IMG/VR virus record: IMGVR_UViG_3300027996_000090
Location: 1-36,321 of that record
Strand: one strand, 5' to 3'
DNA from: a virus
DNA length: 36,321 nucleotides
How positions within the stretch are numbered: position 1 is the first letter of the stretch; every line of letters starts with the position of its first letter. The translations under genes were made by a program, and so were the position numbers. The notes under the pieces are model-generated. The model was not told the origin of the DNA. It did not search any database and saw nothing but the letters and a program-made list of their open reading frames with translations. Shown here piece after piece: positions 21,397 through 28,442 of this stretch.

Positions 21397-21570
21397 TTAT
21401 TTTTTACTTTCTTCTAAGATTTCTTTTCTTAGGGTTTGTAATACCGCTTTTAATTCTTGTGAAGATTTTCTTGCTCTAATACCAGCACTTTTATTTTTTT
21501 TATCAAAAAATTTTTCAGCGTCTACTTTAATAGATGTTACTAATGTTTCTAATTGTGTTAATGTTTCCAT
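21397..21570 (-). CDS. histone H1-like protein Hc1
   Basis: The frame from ATG 21568-21570 to TAA at 21397 encodes 57 residues. The core DKKNKSAGIRARKSSQELK (about 23-41) followed by LRKEILEESKK matches the Hc1/histone H1-like small proteins of Bacteroidetes, whose core reads close to GNKAAGARARKSSLELE. Family members are small lysine-rich, DNA-associated proteins. Nucleoid or phage DNA binding is inferred from the family. It abuts both neighbours with TAA-ATG or one base of gap. Confidence 0.7.
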   Translation of the reverse strand: METLTQLETLVTSIKVDAEKFFDKKNKSAGIRARKSSQELKAVLQTLRKEILEESKK

Positions 21571-21571
21571 A

Positions 21572-21778
21572 TTAATTTTCTTGTTTTTCTTTATTTATGT
21601 AAGATTCCCAAGTTAGCATCGTATTACTAACTTGTGTTAATTTATTTAATGTTTCTAAAGAGTTGTTTACAACTTCTTCTGTTGGTATTGAGGGGTTGTT
21701 TAGTACCCTCTCTAGTTCATTTTCTAGTTTCTGTTTTCTAATGACCAATTCATTACTGATGATATTAAGTATTCTCAT
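21572..21778 (-). CDS. 68-residue helical protein, unknown
   Basis: Starts MRILNIISNELVIRKQKLEN and is predicted to be a long helix or helical hairpin (LENELERVLNN, LETLNKLTQVSN). It lies one base upstream of the Hc1 gene and may be co-translated. No known family. Confidence 0.55.
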   Translation of the reverse strand: MRILNIISNELVIRKQKLENELERVLNNPSIPTEEVVNNSLETLNKLTQVSNTMLTWESYINKEKQEN

Positions 21779-21795
21779 AGTTTAAGTTTAGAAAA

Positions 21796-22269
21796 TTATT
21801 TACTAACTGTCAAGTTATTTTCTAATATTCTATACATTTCTATTAACATATCTAATTCTGATTCTGTTTTTACTTTATGTAATTTAAATAACCCATCTAA
21901 GAAGTTTTTAAGTTTACTAACTTTTTCGTCTACTTCATTTTTATAAAAACCTTCGTAAAAGAAGTTAAAGAAATAAGTATAATGCTCACCTTTGTTTTTA
22001 AAGTGGATATTTTCTTCTTTAAAGTTATCTATTATTTTGTCCCAACACCATGAAAAATGGCCTTCTTTTTGTTCGTCGGTTATAATAACATCATCACCTA
22101 AATAGGTTTCTTCTATAAGATAAAACAAAGAATTAATAAAGTCAAAAAATAATTCTATTTTTTCTGTGTTGATGTTATTGACTTTAACCCAAACACGCAT
22201 GTGTTCGGGACTAATTTGTTTAGTCACGTAATTTAAAAATTCTTCAGGTAATAATCTTCTTCTTTCCAT
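21796..22269 (-). CDS. 157-residue phage protein, unknown
   Basis: Starts MERRRLLPEEFLNYVTKQIS. Aromatic-rich segments (FFDFINSLFYLIEETYLGDD, GEHYTYFFNFFYEGFY) and a helical end. The motif HFSWCWDKII stands out. Similar proteins occur in large phages without a known role. It is separated by about 50 bases from the upstream gene. Confidence 0.6.
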   Translation of the reverse strand: MERRRLLPEEFLNYVTKQISPEHMRVWVKVNNINTEKIELFFDFINSLFYLIEETYLGDDVIITDEQKEGHFSWCWDKIIDNFKEENIHFKNKGEHYTYFFNFFYEGFYKNEVDEKVSKLKNFLDGLFKLHKVKTESELDMLIEMYRILENNLTVSK

Positions 22270-22318
22270 ATCTTTTATTAATATAAAGATAGGTATAGAG
22301 ATTGGTTGGTAAATAGAT

Positions 22319-23338
22319 TTATTGTGTCTTTTTATTGTATGCCCACAATTTCTTCATGTCTTTTATATCCGAGTCTACACCCTCCTTTACTTGTTTAACT
22401 TTTTGTACATCTGGTGTATACCCTCTTAAGTTTGTCATAGATTTTTTTTGGTCAGCTATTTTTTCTTTCCTTCTTTCTGAAGATTTTAACATTTTTTCAC
22501 CTAAGTCACTTGGTACAACATTTCCTAATGCTTCACCGTCTTTATCAGTTTGTGCGTTACCTGTTTCTGATGAACCTTCTAAATAATCTGCTAATCTTTC
22601 CATGTCTACATTATTAATATCAAAATCTAATAAACCTGGATGTCCAAAATCTTCTATAAATTCGTCAGATTCTTCGTTATTTCTATAGTACTGGAATTGT
22701 CCGTCAGAGTTAGTTTTTGAGTTTTCTTGGTGTGGGAATTCAGGACTTTCACTACCTTCAAAAGTATCATACTCTTTAAATTTCTTTTTTGTGTCCTTCA
22801 TTGCACTATCATTAAAACTTTTAGATTTTTTATGTGCTTTTTGGTATGTGTCTATTCCCGGTGTTTTTTCTGCTTCAGATATGTTTTTCTTTTTTAATTT
22901 TTTACTAACTAGTTTTTTTACAGTTTCTTTAATAGTATCATCTAATTCTAATTCTTTTTCTTCTTGTTCACCCATTTCTTGCCTTTTATTAAATTTTGTT
23001 AGGGTGTCTGATGTACCTTGGTTTTTTTCGAATCCTGAACCTCCAGATATTTTGTTATTAATACTTATTTCACCTTGTAGAGTTTCTTTTATCATACCAT
23101 CTATTGCGTTTTCTAGTACCATTTTTTCAGCCATTTCGTTGGCTACTGCTTTTAAAGATTCTTCTATAACTTTAGATTCTCTCCACTCTTTTCTATCTTC
23201 TTCAATTTCATTTGCTTTCATTTCAACACCTTTACTATCCCTAGCTAATGCATGATTTTCACCAATTCTTTTCACAGCTTTTTCTATAATTTTATTTAAT
23301 TCTGGACTTGACGCTAATACTGTATCTTTTATTGACAT
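22319..23338 (-). CDS. charged, partly coiled-coil protein, possible head or scaffold protein
   Basis: A 339-residue, highly charged protein without a recognised fold. The N-terminal 130 residues are helical (ELNKIIEKAVKRIGENHA, ALKAVANEMAEKMVLEN-like stretches). A lysine-rich middle contains KKNISEAEKTPG, where ISE-A fits the T4 prohead protease pattern (L/I)xE followed by a small residue. An acidic disordered region and a basic C-terminus (MKKLWAYNKKTQ) follow. The neighbours are the repeat protein at 23365-24153, which also carries similar sites. A virion interior or scaffold role is inference. A TATTTATA box lies 13 bases before the ATG. Confidence 0.6.
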   Translation of the reverse strand: MSIKDTVLASSPELNKIIEKAVKRIGENHALARDSKGVEMKANEIEEDRKEWRESKVIEESLKAVANEMAEKMVLENAIDGMIKETLQGEISINNKISGGSGFEKNQGTSDTLTKFNKRQEMGEQEEKELELDDTIKETVKKLVSKKLKKKNISEAEKTPGIDTYQKAHKKSKSFNDSAMKDTKKKFKEYDTFEGSESPEFPHQENSKTNSDGQFQYYRNNEESDEFIEDFGHPGLLDFDINNVDMERLADYLEGSSETGNAQTDKDGEALGNVVPSDLGEKMLKSSERRKEKIADQKKSMTNLRGYTPDVQKVKQVKEGVDSDIKDMKKLWAYNKKTQ

Positions 23339-23351
23339 AATTTCTTTTTAT

Positions 23352-23359
23352 TATAAATA
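23352..23359 (-). promoter_or_regulatory. TATTTATA box, 13 bases before ATG at 23338
   Basis: Exact TATTTATA in the context GATATTTATAATAAAAAG on the minus strand, just after the stop of the upstream gene (23365). It belongs to the longer-spacing class. Confidence 0.45.
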
Positions 23360-23364
23360 TCTAT

Positions 23365-23916
23365 TTATTCGTATTTACCACCTACATTAGACCCCATACT
23401 AAATATTTTTCCTATTGGGGTATTCATTTTGGTTTTTGGTCCTAACATGGATGTTATGGGTGATTTGTAAATACTTCTTCTTATAATCTCCTCTAAATCT
23501 TTTTTTACTAATTCTTTTATATAATCTTTGTTTTTCCCTGTTTTCTTTGCAACTTCATCTATCACCCTTTGAATTTTACTGTTTTCTGTTAGGTCTAGAG
23601 CGTTTATATCTCCTTGGTTACAGTATGGGAACTTTTTACATTTGTCTTTTATTTTAACAAATTTACCTCCTGGCCATTGTGTTTTTGCCCCACCTCTCCA
23701 ATTTTTTTTGTCTTTAGCCCACATTTGTGGTGTTAAATATTGTCCAGCACTTGCTGATGTTGTAGCCTCACCAACTTCCTCTTGTTTCTTTTTCTTTTTC
23801 TTTTTAAATCTAGGGTCAGCACCCAATGGTACCATAAAAGCACCAGCACTAGCAGAAGTTGTGGCTTCACCCACTTCTTTTTCTTTTTTCTTTTTAGTTG
23901 TGGTGAGGGGAGCTAC
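23365..23916 (-). pseudogene. C-terminal part of interrupted GEATTSASAG-repeat protein
   Basis: Reading on in the same frame after the TAA at 23917, the sequence continues VAPLTTTKKKKEKEVGEATT and so on to the stop at 23365. It carries two more copies of the repeat EVGEATTSASAG (23836-23877, 23737-23778), lysine runs, then YLTPQMWAKDKKNWRG, a KCKKFPYCNQGDINAL segment and a helical end. The last part resembles the 'Y.TP..WAK...FPYCNQGDI' proteins of marine phages. The first start codon in this part is a GTG at 23872, inside a repeat, with no ribosome signal. So it is probably the C-terminus of the upstream gene, made only by readthrough, or dead. Confidence 0.6.
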
Positions 23917-23958
23917 TTATTGTCCTGAACTTGCTGATGTAGTAGCTTCACCCACTTC
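23737..23958 (-). repeat. three EVGEATTSAS(A/S)G repeats
   Basis: Three near-identical 12-residue units: 23917-23958 (ends SSGQ then TAA), 23836-23877 (ends SAGAF) and 23737-23778 (ends SAGQY). They are separated by lysine-rich linkers. The VGE-A in each is close to the (L/I)xE-A/G/S cleavage pattern of T4-type prohead proteases, which suggests release peptides. That is inference. Confidence 0.7.
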
Positions 23959-24153
23959 CTCTTCTGTTTGTTTTTTCCATTTTGAGTGTGTCATGTCTGG
24001 GTGTGCTTCTTTACAAGATGTTCCTTTGTGTGTTTTCATTTCTTTTTTTTCTTCTATATTTTCAGAGTTTTTAAGTAAGGATTTATACCACATTTTATCT
24101 TTTCCTTCTATAGCTTTATTTAAACTTTTTTCAAAATTGTCTTTAATGCCCAT
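23917..24153 (-). CDS. N-terminal part of interrupted GEATTSASAG-repeat protein
   Basis: A 78-residue frame: helical start MGIKDNFEKSLNKAIEGKDK, then THKGTSCKEAHPDMTHSKW, then the first repeat EEEVGEATTSASSGQ and a TAA stop. In the third repeat the matching codon is Tyr (GQY), so a single T-to-A change at the last base of a TAT codon, or C-to-A of TAC, explains the stop. The frame stays open downstream. The ATG shares a base with the stop of the 80-residue gene (TAATG). Product unknown; possible internal virion protein. Confidence 0.65.
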   Translation of the reverse strand: MGIKDNFEKSLNKAIEGKDKMWYKSLLKNSENIEEKKEMKTHKGTSCKEAHPDMTHSKWKKQTEEEVGEATTSASSGQ

Positions 24154-24395
24154 TACCTAACCCTTTTAATTTCTGATTGCCACATACTACGTCTAAACCA
24201 GAATGTTTTATATAGTTCTAACATAACTTTACTTACAATATCAACTATTTCTGTTCTAGTATTTCTACCTTTTTTAATTTCATCCGTTACCACTTTTTGT
24301 ACCTCATTTTTAAATTGTGCTTTAGACATGAAATCTTTCATTTCTTTTCTAGCAATTCTTGCTATTTCGTCTTTATCTGTTTTTGTTAGTGCCAT
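24153..24395 (-). CDS. 80-residue conserved phage protein, unknown
   Basis: Helical protein starting MALTKTDKDEIARIARKEMK and ending LYKTFWFRRSMWQSEIKRVR. The 'LTKTDKDEI.RIARKE.KDF' start and 'ELYK..W.R...W' end recur together in other large phage genomes, beside repeat proteins like the next gene. Function unknown; association with the virion is a guess from context. A TATTTATA box lies 4 bases before its ATG. Confidence 0.7.
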   Translation of the reverse strand: MALTKTDKDEIARIARKEMKDFMSKAQFKNEVQKVVTDEIKKGRNTRTEIVDIVSKVMLELYKTFWFRRSMWQSEIKRVR

Positions 24396-24399
24396 TACT

Positions 24400-24407
24400 T
24401 ATAAATA
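24400..24407 (-). promoter_or_regulatory. TATTTATA box, 4 bases before ATG at 24395
   Basis: Exact TATTTATA in the context AGTATTTATAAGT on the minus strand. It sits directly between the stop of the upstream gene (24408) and the ATG. Confidence 0.5.
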
Positions 24408-24782
24408 CTACTTAACGTTAGATACGACCCAAGACGCAGTAACAATTGTTGCTGCACCTAAAAAGAAGTGAACTACAGGTTTATTATACCACTTAGGTCT
24501 CAATTCTTTTGTCAAATCTATATACAAATCTATTCTTTGATTTAATAGGTCTGTTTTTTCATTCATAAAAGCTATATGTAAACTGTCTTGGGTGTGTAGT
24601 GTTCTATAATTTATTATTTGACCCCTAAGTAAATTAATCTCTAATTTTTGTAAACTATCGGTTTGTTCGTACACTTGGAATAGTGAGTCCATTTCAACAA
24701 CTTCTTTATCTGTAAAAGTGTTTGTTTGGGTAAAGGCCCATACTGGTGTAAACAATAATAGTATTAATATTAGTTTTTTCAT
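24408..24782 (-). CDS. secreted coiled-coil protein with C-terminal membrane helix, spanin-like
   Basis: A 124-residue protein with a signal peptide (MKKLILILLLFTPVWAFTQ), a periplasmic helical region (about 30-95, with heptad-like LQKLEINLLRGQIINYR) and a C-terminal hydrophobic segment (VVHFFLGAATIVTASWVV). This fits a membrane-anchored periplasmic coiled coil such as a spanin, but there is no lipobox cysteine, so it is not a standard unimolecular spanin. The next gene is a second small membrane protein and an amidase follows, so a lysis role is likely by context. A host-interaction role is an alternative. Confidence 0.6.
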   Translation of the reverse strand: MKKLILILLLFTPVWAFTQTNTFTDKEVVEMDSLFQVYEQTDSLQKLEINLLRGQIINYRTLHTQDSLHIAFMNEKTDLLNQRIDLYIDLTKELRPKWYNKPVVHFFLGAATIVTASWVVSNVK

Positions 24783-24787
24783 TGTGG

Positions 24788-25099
24788 TTACTTTTTTAAC
24801 CTATTCTTTAGTGACTTGGTTGCCTGTTTAGGTGTTTTCTTTTTTACCTTAGGTTTTTTGGTTTTAAGTTTTTTTAATTCTTTGTCTGTTTCCTCAATCT
24901 TTTTCTTTGTAACCTTCTTTTTCTTTTTAACATACTTTATCTTGCCGTCAACCTCTGACGTTTTATTTTCATTACCCCTAATATTCTTTTTAATCTTTTT
25001 AACTTTTCTACTTGAGTTCGCATTAAACATCCACACAAGGCCAATAAAAAAACCTATGATTCCAACTACCCATTTCCATGATTTTTTTAAAAATTCCAT
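24788..25099 (-). CDS. membrane-anchored lysine-rich coiled coil (lysis block, holin or spanin candidate)
   Basis: A 103-residue protein with one N-terminal helix (about 8-27: WKWVVGIIGFFIGLVWMF), then a very lysine-rich helical domain with alternating K and E/D (KKTPKQATKSLKNRLKK at the end). An N-terminal anchor followed by a charged coiled coil resembles an inner-membrane spanin subunit. Five bases separate it from the next spanin-like gene. No canonical holin pattern (two or three helices) is present. Confidence 0.55.
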   Translation of the reverse strand: MEFLKKSWKWVVGIIGFFIGLVWMFNANSSRKVKKIKKNIRGNENKTSEVDGKIKYVKKKKKVTKKKIEETDKELKKLKTKKPKVKKKTPKQATKSLKNRLKK

Positions 25100-25100
25100 A

Positions 25101-25628
25101 CTATTCGTTTTCTTCTTCTCTTTTGTTAGTTGACTTTCTGTCTGCCAATACTTTTGCCCATTTTGTTGAGAACATCTGGTAATAATTTTTTAAATTACTT
25201 AATATTTCTAAAGCTTCTTCATCTAATTTTACCATACTCCCTGTTATATATACCCCATTTCTTTCACCAACACTATAGAAAAATTCTGTGTCAAGTTTAA
25301 CTAAATTACCAGACCATTCCACATTATTTTCATATATATTTAACGAATTGTAATCTACCAGGTCAGAAACTTGTTCTATAAAATCATCCATTGTTTCCTG
25401 GTAGGTATTTTTTTCTTCATCAGTAAGTGTAATATCTGTAGTACTATAACCGTGTACAACTATTTTACCACTAGATACTTCGTACTCTTTTATTTGTTCT
25501 TCTTCTCTTTGCATTTCAATGTCTTCTACTTGTTCAAATAATCTTTTAGATTTATTTAAAAGAGATTTCATTTCATCATACTGCTCATTGTGGTATTGAG
25601 TTTGGTTTCTAATAATCGTTTTTTTCAT
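25101..25628 (-). CDS. 175-residue phage protein, unknown
   Basis: An N-terminal helix (YDEMKSLLNKSKRLFEQVED), a beta-rich centre (SGKIVVHGYSTTDITLTDEE, VKLDTEFFYSVGERNGVYIT), and a helical end. Located inside the lysis block and overlapping the amidase gene by 4 bases. It might be a structural or assembly protein. No domain recognised. Confidence 0.55.
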   Translation of the reverse strand: MKKTIIRNQTQYHNEQYDEMKSLLNKSKRLFEQVEDIEMQREEEQIKEYEVSSGKIVVHGYSTTDITLTDEEKNTYQETMDDFIEQVSDLVDYNSLNIYENNVEWSGNLVKLDTEFFYSVGERNGVYITGSMVKLDEEALEILSNLKNYYQMFSTKWAKVLADRKSTNKREEENE

Positions 25629-26155
25629 AGTAATTCAAAATTAAATGATGGGTTTATGTCCGTCCAGTATTCGTTGTAATTACTTCTTGAGACAATACCT
25701 TTAAAATTTTCGACCCCATCAACTAAAACATTATGTCCAATAAAATTTTTAGGTATTTTTTCTTTATCACAAACTTTTTTGATTAGTTTTAAAGCACTTT
25801 TCATTTGTTTTTCACTATAGCCATCCCAAAAGTATTTACCTCTCCATTTTTTCTCATGGACTTCATTATTATAAATATCCCCTAACCAGTTAACAAACTT
25901 ACCATCTTTACTTCTTTTTTTTAACCAACCCATATTTTCTAAACAAATAATAACGACACCTTTATCTGTATAACCATCTAAATAATGTGAAGTTACATCT
26001 TTTTTATTTAAATTATGAACTTTACCACTTTTATCAATTAGGTAATTGGGTATTTTTTTATACTCCCCATTTAGTCTTATTTTTAATGATTTTAGGAAAT
26101 CTTTTTGGTTTCTATTACTATTACATAGTAGAATTTGTTTATTTTCTACCTTCAT
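25625..26155 (-). CDS. amidase-like peptidoglycan hydrolase, possibly altered active site
   Basis: A 176-residue protein resembling the N-acetylmuramoyl-L-alanine amidase family (Amidase_2 / T7 lysozyme fold) seen in large phages. IPNYLIDKSGKVH (35-47), where the family has an H at the N37 position. VVIICLENMGWL (67-78, Glu73). KKWRGKYFWDGYSEKQ. KNFIGHN (136-142, His141). GIVSRSNYNEYWTDINPSF (153-171). One zinc-binding His, expected at 37, is Asn here, so the enzyme may be weak, use another ligand, or act only in binding. It sits two genes from the spanin-like genes, which fits a lysis role. Confidence 0.65.
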   Translation of the reverse strand: MKVENKQILLCNSNRNQKDFLKSLKIRLNGEYKKIPNYLIDKSGKVHNLNKKDVTSHYLDGYTDKGVVIICLENMGWLKKRSKDGKFVNWLGDIYNNEVHEKKWRGKYFWDGYSEKQMKSALKLIKKVCDKEKIPKNFIGHNVLVDGVENFKGIVSRSNYNEYWTDINPSFNFELL

Positions 26156-27464
26156 ATTTAAGTGTGTTTTTATCTTTAGAATCTTTAGTTTTAACTATTT
26201 TATGTTCTAGTGTTTGTGTTGTGTCTGTTAATCTGTCTAGCTCAACATTTTCGTCACTATACTTAATATTAAGTACTTTAGCTAATTTTTCAAGCTCTTC
26301 TTTAGTTGGGTTTATGGGTATGATTTCTTCTTTTATTTCTGTTTTACCAATCTCTCTACTTAGTTCGTTTAACTCTTCATCATTTAGGTCTTTTTCCGAG
26401 TTAATTACCCTAACCTTATCTTTTTTATTAACTATTAGTGTTTGTGTTGTATCTGTTAACCTATCTAATGGTGTGTCTATATCGTCATAGTGTAAACCAT
26501 CATTGCCATTTTGTCCAATAACATTCATTCTTTTTTCATCTATATTTAATTCTTCTCTTGGGGTATCTTCCATGTCATCCATTACTAAGTCTTTTTTTTC
26601 TATCGTATATGGTCTATTAAATTCCATACCCTCTGGTACTGACATTCTAACAACAGGTCTATTCTTTTTTATTTGAGCAAATGCCATATTAGCCGCTACT
26701 ACTAATGCTATAGCTAATGGGTCAAATACAAATATAATAAGTAATAAGAACCAGTTAACAACTTCGTTCATAGGTTTACCTGTAGTTTCTGCTAAATATT
26801 TTAATGGGCCTAGTTCACTTTCAGCTTCATTAGACATCTCTTTATCTAATAATGCCATATCAGTTTTGTTAATAGAATCCATTACAGCCTCTATTTTAAT
26901 ATTAATACCATCTCTATCTGCAATTGTAGTTTTTAATTCAGATTGTAATGCTCTTCTTGCTGAACTAGATGTGGATGTGATGACTGTTTCAGAATTTTTA
27001 TCATACCATGATACTTGTTGTGGGTTAGATAATGATATCCTTAAATCAGAAATAGATTTGTTTATTTGAGTTTTTTCAAGTGTTAAGTCTTCTTTTGTTT
27101 CTTGAAACCTGACTTGCTTCTGATTAAGAATCATTAATGACTTATCTAATAGTTCTGACTGAGTAGCGGTTGATTGATACGCTCCTGATAGAAACCCATA
27201 TATACCACCTGATGTTATTAATATTAAAACAAAACAAGCTATCGCTAAATATGTTCTTAACCACTTATTTATTGTGTCCCAGTATTGGTACAGGAGTGAA
27301 GCTACAACTAGTTTCGCAAATTCTAATGAACCAGCCATTATTATAACTTGTGTACTTGCACCAGCAAATAATTTACTTAACCCAAACACAGAATAGAAAG
27401 CTGCCGAACCAGAAACCGCTACAGCAGATAAAGCTATTAGTAATGGAAATAATCTTTTTTTCAT
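26139..27464 (-). CDS. membrane protein with periplasmic coiled coil and acidic cytoplasmic tail
   Basis: A 441-residue protein. Three helices in the first 95 residues (about 5-27, 38-60, 72-95), a long helical stretch (about 98-220), a fourth membrane helix (about 237-262, FLLLIIFVFDPLAIALVV), then a disordered acidic tail of about 170 residues. The tail contains the unit LDRLTDTTQTL twice (333-343, 409-419). Similar proteins with this order recur in large Bacteroidetes and marine phages, without known function. It may remodel the host membrane or respond to superinfection. It overlaps the amidase gene by 17 bases. A near copy of the TATTTATA box (TATTTATC) precedes the ATG. Confidence 0.65.
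   Translation of the reverse strand: MKKRLFPLLIALSAVAVSGSAAFYSVFGLSKLFAGASTQVIIMAGSLEFAKLVVASLLYQYWDTINKWLRTYLAIACFVLILITSGGIYGFLSGAYQSTATQSELLDKSLMILNQKQVRFQETKEDLTLEKTQINKSISDLRISLSNPQQVSWYDKNSETVITSTSSSARRALQSELKTTIADRDGINIKIEAVMDSINKTDMALLDKEMSNEAESELGPLKYLAETTGKPMNEVVNWFLLLIIFVFDPLAIALVVAANMAFAQIKKNRPVVRMSVPEGMEFNRPYTIEKKDLVMDDMEDTPREELNIDEKRMNVIGQNGNDGLHYDDIDTPLDRLTDTTQTLIVNKKDKVRVINSEKDLNDEELNELSREIGKTEIKEEIIPINPTKEELEKLAKVLNIKYSDENVELDRLTDTTQTLEHKIVKTKDSKDKNTLKYEGRK
26208..26240 (-). repeat. tail repeat, copy 2 (LDRLTDTTQTL)
   Basis: Second copy of an 11-residue unit in the membrane protein at 26139-27464 (residues 409-419). It is identical at protein level to the copy at 26436-26468, with several silent codon differences, so selection on the peptide is likely. 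It may be a binding motif. Confidence 0.6.
26436..26468 (-). repeat. tail repeat, copy 1 (LDRLTDTTQTL)
   Basis: First copy (residues 333-343) of the unit in the cytoplasmic tail of the membrane protein. The residues before and after it differ from those around copy 2, which makes a simple recent duplication of the whole tail less likely. Confidence 0.6.
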
Positions 27465-27486
27465 TTTTTATCTTTAATGATAAATA

Positions 27487-28284
27487 TTAATCAGTTAGGT
27501 ATTCTAGCAGTTGATAGCTGTCATTTCTTAATTTACGTAGAGCTTTTTCCTTAATTTGTCTTACTCTTTCTTTTGTTAATGATAGTTCGTCGCCTATTTC
27601 TTGTAGTGTCATTGGAGTATTGTGTAATCCATAATAATCTATTATTATGTTTTTTTCTCTATTGTCTAACCCAGACATTAATTTAGTTAACTCGTCTTTT
27701 AGGTTGACTTCGTGAGCAAAAATATCTTCTGGATTATCAGCATCTCTATTTTCTAAAATATCAATTAATGTATCACCTTCGTCATTAATAGGTTTATCGT
27801 AATTTATTGTTTTAGGTAATAAAGCTAATTTACTATTTAATTTTGTTATTTCTTCACCAACCTTCTTTTTTTCTTTGTGTAATTCTTGAATAATGTTTAC
27901 TGGTAGTCTTATTGTTCTAGCGTGTTCATTAAGTGATTGTAAAATAGATTGTTTTACCCACCAAACAGCGTAAGAAATAAATCTAAACCCTTTTTCCCAT
28001 TTAAAATTAGTAATTGCTTTTAATAACCCATAATTTCCTTCTGCTATTAGGTCTGGTAAATCTACACCTTGTCCTTGGTAGTCTTTTGCTACACTGATAA
28101 CAAATCTTAAGTTACCTTCTAATAATTCTAGGTGTACTTGTTCTTTTTCCACTAGGGACAATTCGTTACTTAACATCAATTTAGCTAATTCTTTTTCTCT
28201 AGCTGGTGTTAAAATTTTTCTTTTTCTAACATCTTTTAAGTATTGTGAAATTTCTGCCTGATTTATAAATGTATTTTTTGTCAT
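27487..28284 (-). CDS. sigma-70 family factor, primary (RpoD) type
   Basis: A 265-residue sigma factor with the full primary-type layout. Region 1.2-like start (ISQYLKDVRKRKILTPAREK). Region 2 (NLRFVISVAKDYQGQG at 58-73, then DLIAEGNYGLLKA and GFRFISYAVWWVKQSI, which holds 2.3/2.4), followed by IRLP. Region 3 around LHKEKKKVGEEI. Region 4 with a helix-turn-helix (MTLQEIGDELSLTKERVRQI). Length and region 2 closely match Bacteroidetes housekeeping RpoD of about 287 residues, not T4 gp55. It would redirect host RNA polymerase, perhaps to the TATTTATA boxes. Region 2.4 reads close to the host form, but the boxes differ, so its true target is open. Confidence 0.9.
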   Translation of the reverse strand: MTKNTFINQAEISQYLKDVRKRKILTPAREKELAKLMLSNELSLVEKEQVHLELLEGNLRFVISVAKDYQGQGVDLPDLIAEGNYGLLKAITNFKWEKGFRFISYAVWWVKQSILQSLNEHARTIRLPVNIIQELHKEKKKVGEEITKLNSKLALLPKTINYDKPINDEGDTLIDILENRDADNPEDIFAHEVNLKDELTKLMSGLDNREKNIIIDYYGLHNTPMTLQEIGDELSLTKERVRQIKEKALRKLRNDSYQLLEYLTD

Positions 28285-28353
28285 GTAAGTAATTTTTATT
28301 TATTAAACGTTAATTTAACTATTGTAGTACAAATAGTATACCATATTATTTTT

Positions 28354-28395
28354 ACTGACTTTTTGTCAGTTTAAACAAAATAGGTTACAAATATA
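28354..28395 (-). promoter_or_regulatory. intergenic region before the sigma gene: hairpin and TATATTTG box
   Basis: The 158-base gap 28285-28442 holds a 6-bp hairpin (28354-28359 with 28365-28370, ACTGAC/GTCAGT, 5-base loop) and a TAnnTTTG-type box TATATTTG (28388-28395) on the minus strand, about 100 bases before the sigma start. No TTG is at the -33 position. A start here would give a long leader containing the hairpin. The hairpin has no U-run on the minus strand, so it is not a clear terminator. The sigma gene may be controlled through this leader. Confidence 0.4.
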
Positions 28396-28442
28396 CAAAA
28401 TAAATCTTACTTATGGTAATTTGTTGTGGTAAAGTTTTGGTA

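Noticed and set aside
23642-24160. Long plus-strand frame (172 codons) opposite the repeat protein
   Set aside because: It is open because the minus strand is lysine- and glutamate-rich; its translation is phenylalanine/serine-rich and has no recognisable feature. The repeats make sense only on the minus strand.
28354-28370. Intrinsic terminator for the glutaredoxin gene
   Set aside because: The 6-bp hairpin is followed on the minus strand by A-rich sequence rather than a U run, so I kept it only as a leader element.
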